Shown here: one piece after another, positions 9,618 through 17,450 of the stretch | Layout of the letters: the number at the start of each line of letters is the position of its first letter | Position numbering within the stretch: position 1 is the first letter of the stretch | Source of the DNA: an uncultured Clostridia bacterium | Lineage (GTDB): Bacteria > Bacillota > Clostridia > UMGS1883 | Length of the DNA: 44,530 bases | Direction: 5' to 3' | NCBI GenBank assembly: GCA_947589005.1 | Contig: CANPZO010000022.1 | Span: 1-44,530, forward strand | Made by a program: the position numbers and the translations under genes | Notes under the pieces: model-generated | Databases searched by the model: none | What the model was told of the DNA's origin: nothing | Seen by the model: only the letters and a program-made list of their open reading frames with translations

Positions 9618-11150
9618 ATGGACAGACAGACAGTTTTGGTCATCGACTTCGGCGGGCAGTACAATCAGCTCATAGCACGGAGAGTGCGGGAACACAATGT
9701 TTACTGCGAGGTCTTGGCCTACACCCGTACCATTGAAGAAATTAAAGCCCGTGAGCCTGTCGGCATAATTTTCACCGGCGGGCCCAACAGCGTTTACGGA
9801 AAGGACGCGCCCACCGTCTCCAAGGAGATATTCGAGCTGGGCGTTCCGGTGCTGGGCATCTGCTACGGCGCTCAGCTTATGAGCCACCTCCTCGGCGGCA
9901 AGGTCAGCAGCGCCGAGACCCGTGAGTACGGCAAAATCGAGGTGGACCTCTCCCCCAGCCCGATTTTCGAGGGCATCGAGGGCAAGGGCGTCTGCTGGAT
10001 GAGCCATACGGACTACATCAGCGACGTTCCCGAGGGCTTCAAAATCACCGCCTCAAGCGCCACCTGCCCCGTGGCGGCCTATGAAAACGCCGAGAAAAAG
10101 CTCTACGGCGTACAGTTCCATCCGGAGGTAAATCACACTCTCTTTGGCGAGCGTATGCTCCGCAACTTCCTTTACAATGTCTGCGGCTGCAGCGGCGACT
10201 GGAAAATGAGCGACTACGCCGCCGAATACATAGCCATGGCAAAGGAAAAATACGCCGGCAAGAAGGTGCTTTGCGCCCTCAGCGGCGGCGTGGACAGCTC
10301 CGTCGCGGCGGTTTTGCTGTCAAGGGCCGTAGGCAAAAATCTCACCTGTATTTTCGTTGACCACGGCCTGCTGCGCAAAAACGAGGGCGACGAGGTCGAG
10401 GAGATATTTACGAAGCAGTTCGACATAAATCTCATTCGTGTCAACTGCGAGGAGAGGTTCCTGTCCAAGCTGGCGGGCGTTACCGAGCCGGAGAAAAAGC
10501 GCCGCATAATCGGCGAGGAATTTATCCGTGTGTTCGAGGACGAGGCCAATAAAATCGGCGAGGTGGACTATCTGGTTCAGGGCACGATTTATCCCGACGT
10601 GGTGGAGAGCGGCAGCGGCAAGAGCGCCACTATCAAGAGCCACCACAACGTGGGCGCTCTGCCCGACGTGATAAAGTTCAAGGAGATAGTCGAGCCCCTG
10701 CGTATGCTGTTCAAGGACGAGGTGCGCAAGCTCGGCACTGCGCTCGGCATACCGGACAATCTTGTATGGCGTCAGCCCTTCCCCGGTCCCGGCCTGGCCG
10801 TCCGCGTGATCGGCGAGATTACCAAGGAGCGCCTGGACATTCTCCGCGACGCCGACGCCATTTTCCGCCAGGAGGTGGCAAACTGCGGCATGGACAGGAC
10901 AATAAACCAGTATTTCGCCGTAATAACCGATATGAAGAGCGTGGGCGTCATGGGCGACGAGCGCACCTATGACTACACCATCGCCCTCCGTGCCGTGACC
11001 ACCACCGACTTTATGACCGCCGACTGGGCGCGCATCCCCTATGACGTCCTTGAGCGCACCAGCAACCGCATTGTCAACGAGGTCAAGCACGTAAACCGAA
11101 TTGTGTACGATATAACAAGTAAACCACCCGCAACAATTGAGTGGGAATGA
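9618..11150 (+). CDS. guaA: GMP synthase, glutamine-hydrolysing
   Basis: 510 residues. It converts XMP, ATP and glutamine to GMP. The class I glutamine amidotransferase domain (about 1-190) has the nucleophile Cys82 in GICYGAQLM and the His/Glu pair in FHPEVNHT. The ATP-pyrophosphatase domain has the P-loop LSGGVDSS (about 221-228), and the dimerisation domain ends in [12 protein letters not shown]. Start ATG follows CGGAGG. The last four codons (GAG TGG GAA TGA) are also the attachment-site core of the integrated element, so insertion leaves the protein intact but replaces everything downstream, including the terminator. Confidence 0.98.
   Translation: MDRQTVLVIDFGGQYNQLIARRVREHNVYCEVLAYTRTIEEIKAREPVGIIFTGGPNSVYGKDAPTVSKEIFELGVPVLGICYGAQLMSHLLGGKVSSAETREYGKIEVDLSPSPIFEGIEGKGVCWMSHTDYISDVPEGFKITASSATCPVAAYENAEKKLYGVQFHPEVNHTLFGERMLRNFLYNVCGCSGDWKMSDYAAEYIAMAKEKYAGKKVLCALSGGVDSSVAAVLLSRAVGKNLTCIFVDHGLLRKNEGDEVEEIFTKQFDINLIRVNCEERFLSKLAGVTEPEKKRRIIGEEFIRVFEDEANKIGEVDYLVQGTIYPDVVESGSGKSATIKSHHNVGALPDVIKFKEIVEPLRMLFKDEVRKLGTALGIPDNLVWRQPFPGPGLAVRVIGEITKERLDILRDADAIFRQEVANCGMDRTINQYFAVITDMKSVGVMGDERTYDYTIALRAVTTTDFMTADWARIPYDVLERTSNRIVNEVKHVNRIVYDITSKPPATIEWE
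11139..11150. other. attL core: guaA 3' end used by the integrated element
   Basis: GAGTGGGAATGA, the last codons of guaA. The identical 12 bp recurs at 19408-19419, and a 10/12 match (GAGTGGAAGTGA) lies at 28203-28214. The guaA 3' end is a known integration hotspot for islands in Bacillota. The three copies delimit two tandem islands of about 8.27 and 8.79 kb. Confidence 0.88.
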
Positions 11151-11165
11151 TGTCTGGAACCCTTG

Positions 11166-11190
11166 AAACCCGCATAAATACTGGGTTTTT
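11166..11190 (+). terminator. Element-borne terminator just behind guaA
   Basis: AAACCC (11166-11171) pairs with GGGTTT (11183-11188), followed by TT. The stem is short, but it stands 15 bp after the guaA stop codon inside the island, and so may replace the native guaA terminator that was pushed away by integration. Confidence 0.5.
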
Positions 11191-11210
11191 GAGGAACTGA
11201 AAATGGCAAT

Positions 11211-11228
11211 GATACTAATTTGATACTA
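11211..11228. repeat. Left arm-type integrase site (GATACTA pair)
   Basis: GATACTA occurs twice, 11 bp apart, in GATACTAATTTGATACTA. An 18-bp sequence with a single mismatch lies at 19289-19306 near the other end of the element. Two copies per end, one helical turn apart, is what one expects of binding sites for the arm-binding domain of a tyrosine integrase. Confidence 0.7.
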
Positions 11229-11260
11229 TTTATTGTTGCCGTAGATAATCAGAAAATTAG

Positions 11261-11302
11261 AAACCACCACTGAAAACACGCAAAGTTTTCGGTGGTGGTT
11301 TT
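11261..11302. terminator. Terminator at the end of the repressor gene
   Basis: AAACCACCACTGAAAAC and GTTTTCGGTGGTGGTTT form a 17-bp stem with one mismatch and a 7-nt loop. It sits just beyond the stop of the minus-strand repressor gene (11307), and is followed by a T-rich run on the plus strand as well, so it insulates guaA from the element in both directions. Confidence 0.8.
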
Positions 11303-11306
11303 GCAT

Positions 11307-11807
11307 TTATTCAGACTTTTTCTTTCTTGCACGAAGCTCGTCAATCTCGCTTATGAACTGCGCCGCAACCATTTTGGGGTAGGTGTAACGCCAGTCATTG
11401 TACTGCTCCTGTGTGATTTCGCCGTCTGACAGCTTTTGATATTCTTCCTGCCAAGCGGTCAGGCGTTCCAACATAGCGATATAGGACTTGTGATGCTTAT
11501 TGAGAGTGATACAAATTTCCCCCTCAATCTTATTTATCCGAAAGCCACGGGTGTCCTCCAAAGCAAAGAGCGTGTGCATGAAACCAATATCGGTATCTAT
11601 ATCGGGAACACGCAGGGCAACGGGCGATACGCCAAGGCAATAGGAAAGCGCCTTGATTAAATCGTCTTTCGGTATTCGCTTTTCAGACTCGTACTGTGCA
11701 ATACGCACATCAGCAGCACGTTCTGGAAAACCGAGCTTCTGTCCAAGCTCCTTTTGGGTCAGATTACGAAGATTGCGGAAAAACTTGATTCTTTGTCCAA
11801 TCGCCAT
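11307..11807 (-). CDS. XRE-family helix-turn-helix repressor of the integrated element
   Basis: 166 residues. Residues about 5-65 form a Cro/CI-type helix-turn-helix (IKFFRNLRNLTQKELGQKLGF, then VRIAQYESEKRIPKDDLIKALSYCLGVS). The rest is helical, with no protease-type domain. It is transcribed divergently from the excisionase-integrase operon, with both promoters in a 191-bp gap full of TTTAG/CTAAA motifs. By analogy with other integrative elements it should keep excision and integration genes off; that role is inferred from the layout. Confidence 0.85.
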   Translation of the reverse strand: MAIGQRIKFFRNLRNLTQKELGQKLGFPERAADVRIAQYESEKRIPKDDLIKALSYCLGVSPVALRVPDIDTDIGFMHTLFALEDTRGFRINKIEGEICITLNKHHKSYIAMLERLTAWQEEYQKLSDGEITQEQYNDWRYTYPKMVAAQFISEIDELRARKKKSE

Positions 11808-11841
11808 ATTGATACACCTCGTAGATTAAACTTTTTGATTT

Positions 11842-11870
11842 AGTATAACACATAATTTTGAAAAATGCAA
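11842..11870 (-). promoter_or_regulatory. Promoter of the element's repressor gene
   Basis: Minus-strand TTGCAT (11865-11870), 17-bp spacer, TATACT (11842-11847). A GAGGTG ribosome site follows before the ATG at 11807. A TTAAAC and a TTTAG motif (11826-11844) lie at and below the -10 box, suggesting autoregulation. Confidence 0.75.
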
Positions 11871-11913
11871 TAGAAATGAAACAAAAAAGTTTAATTATTT
11901 TTCAAAAAACCAC

Positions 11914-11942
11914 TTGACATAAACAAATGAGTTTAGTATAAT
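11914..11942 (+). promoter_or_regulatory. Consensus promoter of the excisionase-integrase operon
   Basis: TTGACA (11914-11919), 17-bp spacer, TATAAT (11937-11942): a perfect sigma-A promoter. GTTTAG in the spacer (11931-11936) repeats half of the operator at 11954-11971, so the promoter should be strong when free and closed when the repressor is bound. Confidence 0.88.
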
Positions 11943-11953
11943 AAGAACATAAG

Positions 11954-11971
11954 CTAAACATCTTAGTTTAG
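11954..11971. promoter_or_regulatory. Probable repressor operator CTAAAC-N6-GTTTAG
   Basis: A perfect 6-6-6 inverted repeat just after the transcription start of the xis-int operon. Related half sites are in the promoter spacer (11931-11936) and at 11889-11894. This is the most likely binding site for the divergent XRE repressor. Assignment is inferred. Confidence 0.65.
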
Positions 11972-11998
11972 TTTTATAAAAAGAAAGGAGGGTTTTCT

Positions 11999-12193
11999 AT
12001 GGAAAATAGTTTATTTATGCGTGCCGATGAAATAGCCAAAGAGCTTGGCGTTTCTCGTGCCTATGCTTATAAATTGATAAAAAAGCTAAACGAGGAATTA
12101 AGGGCAAACGGTTATCTTACAATCAGCGGGAGGTTAAACCGTGCATATTTTACAGAAAAGGTCTACAAGAAAAATTTAGAAAAGGAGATGTAA
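11999..12193 (+). CDS. xis: Excisionase-like small helix-turn-helix protein
   Basis: 64 residues. Winged-helix/MerR-like DNA-binding fold: MRADEIAKELGVSRAYAYKLIKKLNEEL, then a wing (GRLNRAYFTEKVY). Directional factors of this size sit directly before the integrase in many Bacillota integrative elements, bending the arm sites for excision. An AAAGGAGGG ribosome site precedes the ATG. It stops three bases before the integrase start, so the two are translationally coupled. The symbol describes role by position; sequence alone shows only a DNA-binding protein. Confidence 0.75.
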   Translation: MENSLFMRADEIAKELGVSRAYAYKLIKKLNEELRANGYLTISGRLNRAYFTEKVYKKNLEKEM

Positions 12194-12196
12194 GAA

Positions 12197-13291
12197 ATGC
12201 CTGCGTATAAGGATAAGAAAACAGGGAAATGGTATGCTTCATTCTATTATACAAGCAACAACGGCGGACGTGAAAAGAAAATGAAGCGAGGATTTGAAAC
12301 GAAAAAAGCGGCTCTTGAATGGGAGCGAGAATTTTTAAGACAGGCACAGGCTGATCTTGATATGAGATTCGACAGCTTTGTGGAAATCTATGTTTCCGAT
12401 ATGAAGCAAAGATTAAAAGAGAATACCTTTCTTACGAAGGAAAACATTATCTATAAAAAGATACTGCCGTTCTTCCGGGATAAAAAAATAAACGCCATTA
12501 CGCCGAAAGACGTTATCAAATGGCAGAATGAAGTCATGGCGTACCGTGACGAAAACGGAAAAGGGTATTCCCCCACTTATCTCAAAACAATTCACAATCA
12601 GCTCAGCGCAATATTCAATCACGCCATGCGTTACTATGATTTGAAATCCAATCCTGCCGCAAAAGCCGGACACATGGGTGAAAAAGAGGGAAAGGAAATG
12701 CTGTTTTGGACAAAAGAGGAATACGCAAAGTTCTCTGATGAAATGCTTGATAAACCGCTCTCGTTTTATGCGTTTGAGGTGCTTTACTGGTGCGGTATCC
12801 GTGTCGGTGAGCTTCTCACATTGACGCCGGAGGATTTTGATTTGAAAAATGGCTTGCTTCGTATCAATAAATCTTATCAGCGTATCGGTAAGCGTGATGT
12901 AATTACCGAGCCGAAAACCAAGAAAAGCAATCGAGTGATAAAAATGCCGCAGTTTTTATGTGAGGAAATCGAGGAATACCTCAAAATGCTTTACGGTATT
13001 CAGCCGACAGACCGAATGTTCAATGTCACAAAAAGCTATCTGCACCACGAAATGGACAGAGGCTCAAAGGCGGCGGGTGTGAAGCGAATTAAAATCCATG
13101 GACTCAGGCACAGCCACATCAGCCACCTGATAGATTTAGGATTTTCAGCCGTTGCGATTGCTGACCGTGTAGGGCATGAAAGTATTGATGTCACATACAG
13201 ATATGCACATCTGTTTCCGTCAAAGCAAATTGACATGGCAAATAAACTTGATGATGAAAGAGGTAGTCTAAATGATGAAAACATTGGATAA
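12197..13291 (+). CDS. int: Tyrosine recombinase (integrase) of the guaA-integrated element
   Basis: 364 residues. It cuts and rejoins the 12-bp core at the end of guaA. Residues 1-50 form the three-strand arm-DNA-binding domain (KTGKWYASFYY...FETKKAALEWE), about 57-150 the SAM-like core-binding domain, and about 165-350 the catalytic domain. Visible active-site residues: Arg202 (CGIRVGELL), His301 and Arg304 (HGLRHSH), His327 (VGHESIDVT) and nucleophile Tyr336 (YRYAHL). Length and domain order match Tn916-type integrases. No truncation or frame change, so it is likely active. Its gene overlaps the next one by 20 bp. Confidence 0.95.
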   Translation: MPAYKDKKTGKWYASFYYTSNNGGREKKMKRGFETKKAALEWEREFLRQAQADLDMRFDSFVEIYVSDMKQRLKENTFLTKENIIYKKILPFFRDKKINAITPKDVIKWQNEVMAYRDENGKGYSPTYLKTIHNQLSAIFNHAMRYYDLKSNPAAKAGHMGEKEGKEMLFWTKEEYAKFSDEMLDKPLSFYAFEVLYWCGIRVGELLTLTPEDFDLKNGLLRINKSYQRIGKRDVITEPKTKKSNRVIKMPQFLCEEIEEYLKMLYGIQPTDRMFNVTKSYLHHEMDRGSKAAGVKRIKIHGLRHSHISHLIDLGFSAVAIADRVGHESIDVTYRYAHLFPSKQIDMANKLDDERGSLNDENIG

Positions 13292-13598
13292 AAAAGGACG
13301 TTGGCGCAGCGTGATTGTTTCGTTTCGGGTGTCTCCCGAAGAAAGCGCAGATCTGAACACCCGTGTCAGGCTGTCGGGACTAACCAAGCAGGATTATATC
13401 GTAAAGCGTTTGTCGGAGCGGGACATTATTGTTCAGCCAAACACACGGGTATTTAAGGCTCTTAGGAACCAAATGACCGACATTTTGACGGAACTAAAGC
13501 GGCTCGAAAGCGGCGGTAGTGTCAGCGAAGAACTGCTTGAAACAATCCAACTTGTAGCAAAAACCTACAACGGTTTGGAAGAAAAGAAAAAGTCCTAA
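13272..13598 (+). CDS. MobC-like ribbon-helix-helix relaxosome protein
   Basis: 108 residues. The N-terminal half (VIVSFRVSPEESADLNTRVRLSGLTKQDYIVKRL) has the strand-helix-helix pattern of RHH proteins that load relaxases at oriT; the C-terminal half is a helix (RNQMTDILTELKRLE). MobC-like proteins of mobilizable Clostridia elements look like this. It overlaps the integrase gene end and lies upstream of the MobV relaxase, which fits. It could alternatively be a plain transcriptional regulator. Confidence 0.7.
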   Translation: MMKTLDKKGRWRSVIVSFRVSPEESADLNTRVRLSGLTKQDYIVKRLSERDIIVQPNTRVFKALRNQMTDILTELKRLESGGSVSEELLETIQLVAKTYNGLEEKKKS

Positions 13599-13622
13599 AG
13601 TATCGGCAAATACCTTAGGACA

Positions 13623-13671
13623 AGGAATGTGGTAAACACTCCCTTGAATATAAACAGTTTACCACATTCCT
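13623..13671 (+). repeat. Hairpin H1 of the element (AGGAAYGTG family)
   Basis: Perfect 15-bp arms AGGAATGTGGTAAAC (13623-13637) and GTTTACCACATTCCT (13657-13671) with a 19-nt loop. It ends 32 nt before the ATG of the RepA-like gene and has no clean U tract. Related hairpins are at 15019 and 16527. Confidence 0.8.
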
Positions 13672-13703
13672 ATTGATTTTTCAATAGGAGAAGGTGAATT
13701 TTT

Positions 13704-14672
13704 ATGAGCGAATTAAAGTTAATCAATATGCAGGACATAGAGGTGGAAGAAATCGAGTGGCTGCTATATCCTTTTATCCCTTACGGTAAAATCACAATCA
13801 TTCAAGGCGATCCGGGCGAAGGCAAAACAACGCTTGTGTTACAGATTATTGCAAGACTAACAAAAGGCGAGCCGGTGCTTATAAATTCTCATACAGACAG
13901 CATTTCAAACGAGAATACAACGCCAGTCAATGTCATCTATCAGACCGCCGAGGACGGTTTGGGCGATACCATAAAGCCTCGATTGCTATCAGCAGGCGCA
14001 GATTGTTCAAAAGTGCTTGTTATTGATGACAGAGATACCCCGCTTACTATGCTTGATGTGCGACTTGAAAAGGCTGTTACAGAAACAGGAGCGAAGCTCA
14101 TTGTTTTAGACCCGATTCAAGGGTTTTTAGGTGCAGATGTGGATATGCACAGAGCAAATGAGATTCGTCCCGTAATGAAGCACCTTTCGGAATTGGCTGA
14201 AAAATATCATTGCGCTGTTATTTTAATCGGACACATGAACAAATGCAGTTTGAGTAAATCGACATATCGAGGATTGGGGTCGATTGACTTTCAGGCGGCG
14301 GCAAGGAGCGTTCTGCTTGTCGGCCGAATTAAGGACGAGCCGGAGACGAGGATTTTGTGTCAGGTGAAAAATTCTCTTGCGCCCGAAGCCAAATCCGTAG
14401 CGTTTAAATTAAGTGAGAACGGCGGGTTTACATGGTTAGGAGAATATGAAGTTACGGCGGACGATTTATTGTCCGGCACATCAAAAGGAGCGAAGAAAAA
14501 GGCGGCGATAGAATTTCTTGAAAATCTGCTTGCAGATGAACGAAAGGCACAAGCGGAAATCGTACAACTTGCCGAGGAAGAAGGTATTTCGGAAAAGACG
14601 CTGCGAAACGCCAAAGAAACATTAAAGATTAAGTCAAAGAAAATCGGCAGCCAATGGTATTGGGAACTGTAA
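13704..14672 (+). CDS. RepA-like RecA-fold ATPase (AAA_25 type)
   Basis: 322 residues. Residues about 25-240 form a RecA-like ATPase with Walker A GDPGEGKTT (about 35-43) and Walker B LIVLDPI (about 131-137), in the style of hexameric replicative helicases such as plasmid RepA of RSF1010. The C-terminal part (KAQAEIVQLAEEEGISEKTLRNAKETLKI) is a winged-helix-like segment. Such genes are common in integrative mobilizable elements and may let the excised circle replicate. AGGAG precedes the ATG, downstream of hairpin H1. Confidence 0.82.
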   Translation: MSELKLINMQDIEVEEIEWLLYPFIPYGKITIIQGDPGEGKTTLVLQIIARLTKGEPVLINSHTDSISNENTTPVNVIYQTAEDGLGDTIKPRLLSAGADCSKVLVIDDRDTPLTMLDVRLEKAVTETGAKLIVLDPIQGFLGADVDMHRANEIRPVMKHLSELAEKYHCAVILIGHMNKCSLSKSTYRGLGSIDFQAAARSVLLVGRIKDEPETRILCQVKNSLAPEAKSVAFKLSENGGFTWLGEYEVTADDLLSGTSKGAKKKAAIEFLENLLADERKAQAEIVQLAEEEGISEKTLRNAKETLKIKSKKIGSQWYWEL

Positions 14673-14675
14673 AGG

Positions 14676-14723
14676 AAGATGGCAAGATGCCTTGTTTTAC
14701 AAAAAGAGGCAACTTGCCATCTT
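14676..14723 (+). repeat. Hairpin H2 of the element
   Basis: AAGATGGCAAG (14676-14686) and CTTGCCATCTT (14713-14723) pair perfectly, with an inner TGCCT/AGGCA stem. It begins four bases after the RepA-like stop codon, and the next ribosome site (AAAGGAG) starts two bases after it. The position relative to a start codon is like H1 and H3; the sequence is only loosely related. Confidence 0.75.
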
Positions 14724-14741
14724 GAAAGGAGCGACCTGTTT

Positions 14742-14999
14742 ATGAAGAAGGTACAAATTACGGAAGAACTGTTCCGAAAGCTGTTGCAATATCACTTCAG
14801 CGATATATTCGGCTATGAGGACGAAGAACTTTTTGAGATAGAACGGGACATCAAAAGAGACCTTGAGAAGAAACTAAACGCTCTCTCCGTGCGGAGTTAT
14901 TATACCCAGTATAATACGGCGGAAACGGAGCAGGAGCGTGAGGCAGCACGCAAAAAATATCTCGATGAAAGAGGAGTGCCGGAGGACTTCCGGTGGTAA
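14742..14999 (+). CDS. Small acidic helical protein of integrative elements, function unknown
   Basis: 85 residues, rich in Glu and Lys: MKKVQITEELFRKLLQYHF, then two amphipathic helices. Similar small proteins next to relaxase genes in Bacillota elements are often labelled complexin-2 in databases, a name with no functional basis. The ATG at 14742 is chosen over an in-frame ATG at 14679 because AAAGGAG (14725-14731) is correctly spaced and the hairpin H2 covers the upstream extension. Confidence 0.7.
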   Translation: MKKVQITEELFRKLLQYHFSDIFGYEDEELFEIERDIKRDLEKKLNALSVRSYYTQYNTAETEQEREAARKKYLDERGVPEDFRW

Positions 15000-15018
15000 T
15001 TCTCTTTCGAGATAAGGA

Positions 15019-15041
15019 CAGGAATGTGGCACATTCCTGTG
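15019..15041 (+). repeat. Hairpin H3 of the element (AGGAAYGTG family)
   Basis: ACAGGAATGTG, one base, CACATTCCTGT: a perfect 11-bp dyad with a single central base. Nearly the same dyad occurs at 16527-16551. It ends 20 nt before the ATG of a 40-residue frame. Confidence 0.85.
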
Positions 15042-15061
15042 CAGGCAACGAGGGAATATGT

Positions 15062-15184
15062 ATGACCGAACTGCCGATAAAAGAGAACACAAAATGCGGT
15101 CAGACGCACGGTGTTCTCGACCTTGAGCGGGCGGCTGAGCGTGTGCGAAAGCGGCAGCCGTCTGCTCTATGTATGAAGCGATAA
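15062..15184 (+). CDS. Possible 40-residue peptide
   Basis: ATG at 15062 with GAGGGA eight bases upstream; a 40-residue, charged peptide (TELPIKENTKCGQTHG, then LERAAERVRKRQ). It has no recognised family. It follows hairpin H3 in the same way that neighbours follow H1 and H2, which is the main reason to list it. It may be the start of a decayed gene. Confidence 0.35.
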   Translation: MTELPIKENTKCGQTHGVLDLERAAERVRKRQPSALCMKR

Positions 15185-15310
15185 GCGTAATACATTCGGC
15201 GGCAGCCGACAGCCCTCCGCAGGAGCGCAAACAGCCGCAGGCTGCCGCATTTTTGTTGGCTTGCTGACAAAAGTGCATTTGCATTACTCTTGACAAGAGT
15301 AACAGAAATC
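15185..15310. other. Candidate oriT region in front of the MobV relaxase
   Basis: The non-coding gap before the relaxase contains a 9-bp inverted repeat GCGGCAGCC (15199-15207) / GGCTGCCGC (15240-15248), then TTACTCTT-GAC-AAGAGTAA (15284-15302). Relaxase genes usually lie beside their oriT, and oriTs usually carry such dyads near the nick. No match to a known MobV nick sequence is evident to me, so location is inferred from position and dyads. Confidence 0.45.
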
Positions 15311-15360
15311 CAAAATTAGTTTACTGAGTACCCAAACAGGAAAAGAGAGGTGAAAATATT

Positions 15361-16506
15361 ATGCAAAGAACCATAAGCATTATGACCGGGAAAGGCTCGC
15401 TCAATCATAACGACAGGAAATTTACAGCAAAAAATGTTGACGCCGGACGGACAGAAAGCAATATCGTTTACTGTAACGAAAACATCAAACAAGTTTATCA
15501 TAAATTGTTTGATGAAGCCGTTGCTCGATATAATGCCAAACAAACACGCAAGGACAGAATGATTGACGACTATTATGAAAAAATCCGAACAGGTAAGCAG
15601 GAAAAACCGTTCACGGAAATTATTATACAGATTGGCGATAAAGACAACATGGGAGCGGAAACCGAAAACGGGCAGCTTGCGAAGAAAATTCTTGACGAGT
15701 ATATGAAAGGATTTCAAGACCGCAATCCAAACCTTTATGTATTCTCGGCTCACCTGCACATGGACGAAGCCACGCCGCACCTGCACATAGATTTTGTTCC
15801 GTTCACCACTGGAAGCAAACGGGGACTTGAAACAAGAGTGTCACTCAAAAAGGCGCTCGAAAGTCAAGGCTTTGAGGGAACCGGCAGGAGCGACACAGAA
15901 CTAAATCAATGGGTCAATTCCGAAAAAGAAAAACTGTCGGAAATTATGCTTGCTCACAATATAGAGTGGGAGCAGAAAGGTACGCATGAAAAGCACAAAT
16001 CCGTCAGCGAGTTTAAGCGTGATAAGCTGGTCGAGGAAGTTGAAACTCTTGAAGATAAAAAACAAGATTGTATAGACGATATTTCCAAATACAAAAAGGC
16101 GGAGGACTTTGCACTTGCCACCGCTAAAAAGTTGGAAGATGAAGCCGTAAAAATGCCGGAGCCAACGCCCTTGATGTCGGCTAAAACGTATAAGACAAAA
16201 TATGCCGAACCATTCATAAAGAAGCTAATAAAAACAATCAAAGACCTTGCCCGAAGATGTTTTCGGGCAGAAAAAGAAGCGGAACAGGCGAGAAAAAAGC
16301 TGCCCGCTCTTGAACAGGAAAACAGGCAGCTAAAAAGCAGAAATTGGGATTTGAAAATGGAAAATAGCAGAATGGGTGCCCAAGTCAGACAGTATCATCA
16401 AATCAAAGACTACCTTGGAACCACGAAAATCAACGAACTGCTAAAATCCATATCAGCCGTCCGTACAAAAGCGAAGCGGCAGCCCGAACGTGGTATGGAT
16501 AGATAA
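15361..16506 (+). CDS. mobV: MobV-family relaxase (Mob/Pre plasmid recombination type)
   Basis: 381 residues. It nicks oriT and pilots single-stranded DNA to a conjugation pore supplied by another element. Residues 1-200 form the relaxase domain, with motif III H133-M-D-E-A-T-P-H140-L-H142 (family pattern HxDExxPHxH) and an N-terminal motif with Asn at about 15. The C-terminal half (about 215-370) is coiled-coil rich, as in Pre/Mob proteins. No coupling protein or T4SS genes are present, so the element is mobilizable and not self-transmissible. Ribosome site GAGAGGTGA before the ATG. Confidence 0.92.
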   Translation: MQRTISIMTGKGSLNHNDRKFTAKNVDAGRTESNIVYCNENIKQVYHKLFDEAVARYNAKQTRKDRMIDDYYEKIRTGKQEKPFTEIIIQIGDKDNMGAETENGQLAKKILDEYMKGFQDRNPNLYVFSAHLHMDEATPHLHIDFVPFTTGSKRGLETRVSLKKALESQGFEGTGRSDTELNQWVNSEKEKLSEIMLAHNIEWEQKGTHEKHKSVSEFKRDKLVEEVETLEDKKQDCIDDISKYKKAEDFALATAKKLEDEAVKMPEPTPLMSAKTYKTKYAEPFIKKLIKTIKDLARRCFRAEKEAEQARKKLPALEQENRQLKSRNWDLKMENSRMGAQVRQYHQIKDYLGTTKINELLKSISAVRTKAKRQPERGMDR

Positions 16507-16526
16507 TATCTCCACCCTCATTACCG

Positions 16527-16551
16527 AACAGGAACGTGCCACGTTCCTGTT
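16527..16551 (+). repeat. Hairpin H4 of the element (AGGAAYGTG family)
   Basis: AACAGGAACGTG, one base, CACGTTCCTGTT: a perfect 12-bp dyad followed by TTGTG. Same design as H3 with a compensated base change (T to C on one arm, A to G on the other), so pairing is kept. It comes 20 bp after the relaxase stop and may act as its terminator. Confidence 0.85.
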
Positions 16552-16564
16552 TTGTGACGAGGGA

Positions 16565-16593
16565 TTGAAAAATTTGGCGGTTTGTGGTATAAT
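16565..16593 (+). promoter_or_regulatory. Promoter of the first cargo operon
   Basis: TTGAAA (16565-16570), 17-bp spacer, TATAAT (16588-16593). Almost the same promoter (spacer ending GGCGGTTTGTGG) is at 19566-19594 in front of the second island's cargo, so cargo promoters of the two islands share an origin. Confidence 0.85.
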
Positions 16594-16642
16594 CGTTTTG
16601 AAATGAAACGGAACGGCGAATCAAGATTTATCGGAGAGAAAA

Positions 16643-17401
16643 ATGGTTGGAGTATATTTAAGCGGAACGGGCAACACAAAACATTGCGTTGAAAAAATAG
16701 TCGGGCTGCTCGATAAGACTGCGGCGGCATTGCCTTTGGAAGATCCGAGTGTTATCAATCAAATAACAAGCAACGACACCATAATATTCGGTTATCCGAC
16801 GCAATTCTCAAACGCGCCGTACATGGTCAGGGACTTTATCAAGAAAAACGGCTCTCTTTGGAAGAACAAGAAAATACTGTGCGTTGTCACAATGGGCGCT
16901 TTCAGCGGAGATGGCGCGGGCTGCGCTGCAAGACTTTTCAAAAAGTACGGCGCAGCGATTTTGGGTGGTGTTCATATTAAAATGCCGGATTCCGTTTGCG
17001 ATAGTAAGCTCCTGAAAAAGAGCATTGAGCAGAACAGGGAAATCATCAGGCAAGCTGATAAAAAGATTGAGGTTATAGCGGAGCAAATCAAGCAAGGGAA
17101 ATACTCCAAGGATGGGATAACATGGATTTCTCATATGGCAGGACTTTTCGGACAGAGGCTTTGGTTTTATAAAAAGACGGCAGGCTATACCCATAAGCTG
17201 AAAATAAGCGCCGACTGTGTGGGCTGCGGGCTATGCGTCTCGCTCTGTCCCATGAAAAATCTTTCTATTAAAAACGGTCGGGCTGTCGCGGACGGCAAGT
17301 GTACGATGTGTTACCGCTGTATCAGCCAATGCCCGCAAAAAGCAATTACGCTTTTGGGTACGGAGGTCGTAGAGCAATGTCAGTATGAAGAATATCGTTA
17401 G
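16643..17401 (+). CDS. EFR1-family flavodoxin-ferredoxin fusion
   Basis: 252 residues. Residues 1-150 are a flavodoxin-like fold with a phosphate loop SGTGNT (about 7-12), for FMN. Residues about 190-245 carry two 4Fe-4S motifs, CVGCGLCVSLCP and CTMCYRCISQCP. EFR1 proteins pass electrons in anaerobes; substrates are not established. Ribosome site GGAGAG before ATG. It is the first cargo gene of the island, followed by small stand-alone genes (TfoX-like, GNAT, MBL-fold). Confidence 0.88.
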   Translation: MVGVYLSGTGNTKHCVEKIVGLLDKTAAALPLEDPSVINQITSNDTIIFGYPTQFSNAPYMVRDFIKKNGSLWKNKKILCVVTMGAFSGDGAGCAARLFKKYGAAILGGVHIKMPDSVCDSKLLKKSIEQNREIIRQADKKIEVIAEQIKQGKYSKDGITWISHMAGLFGQRLWFYKKTAGYTHKLKISADCVGCGLCVSLCPMKNLSIKNGRAVADGKCTMCYRCISQCPQKAITLLGTEVVEQCQYEEYR

Positions 17402-17450
17402 GAAAAAACAAACAGGGAATCGTTCTGTTAGGAGATAAGGAGATACTTCT

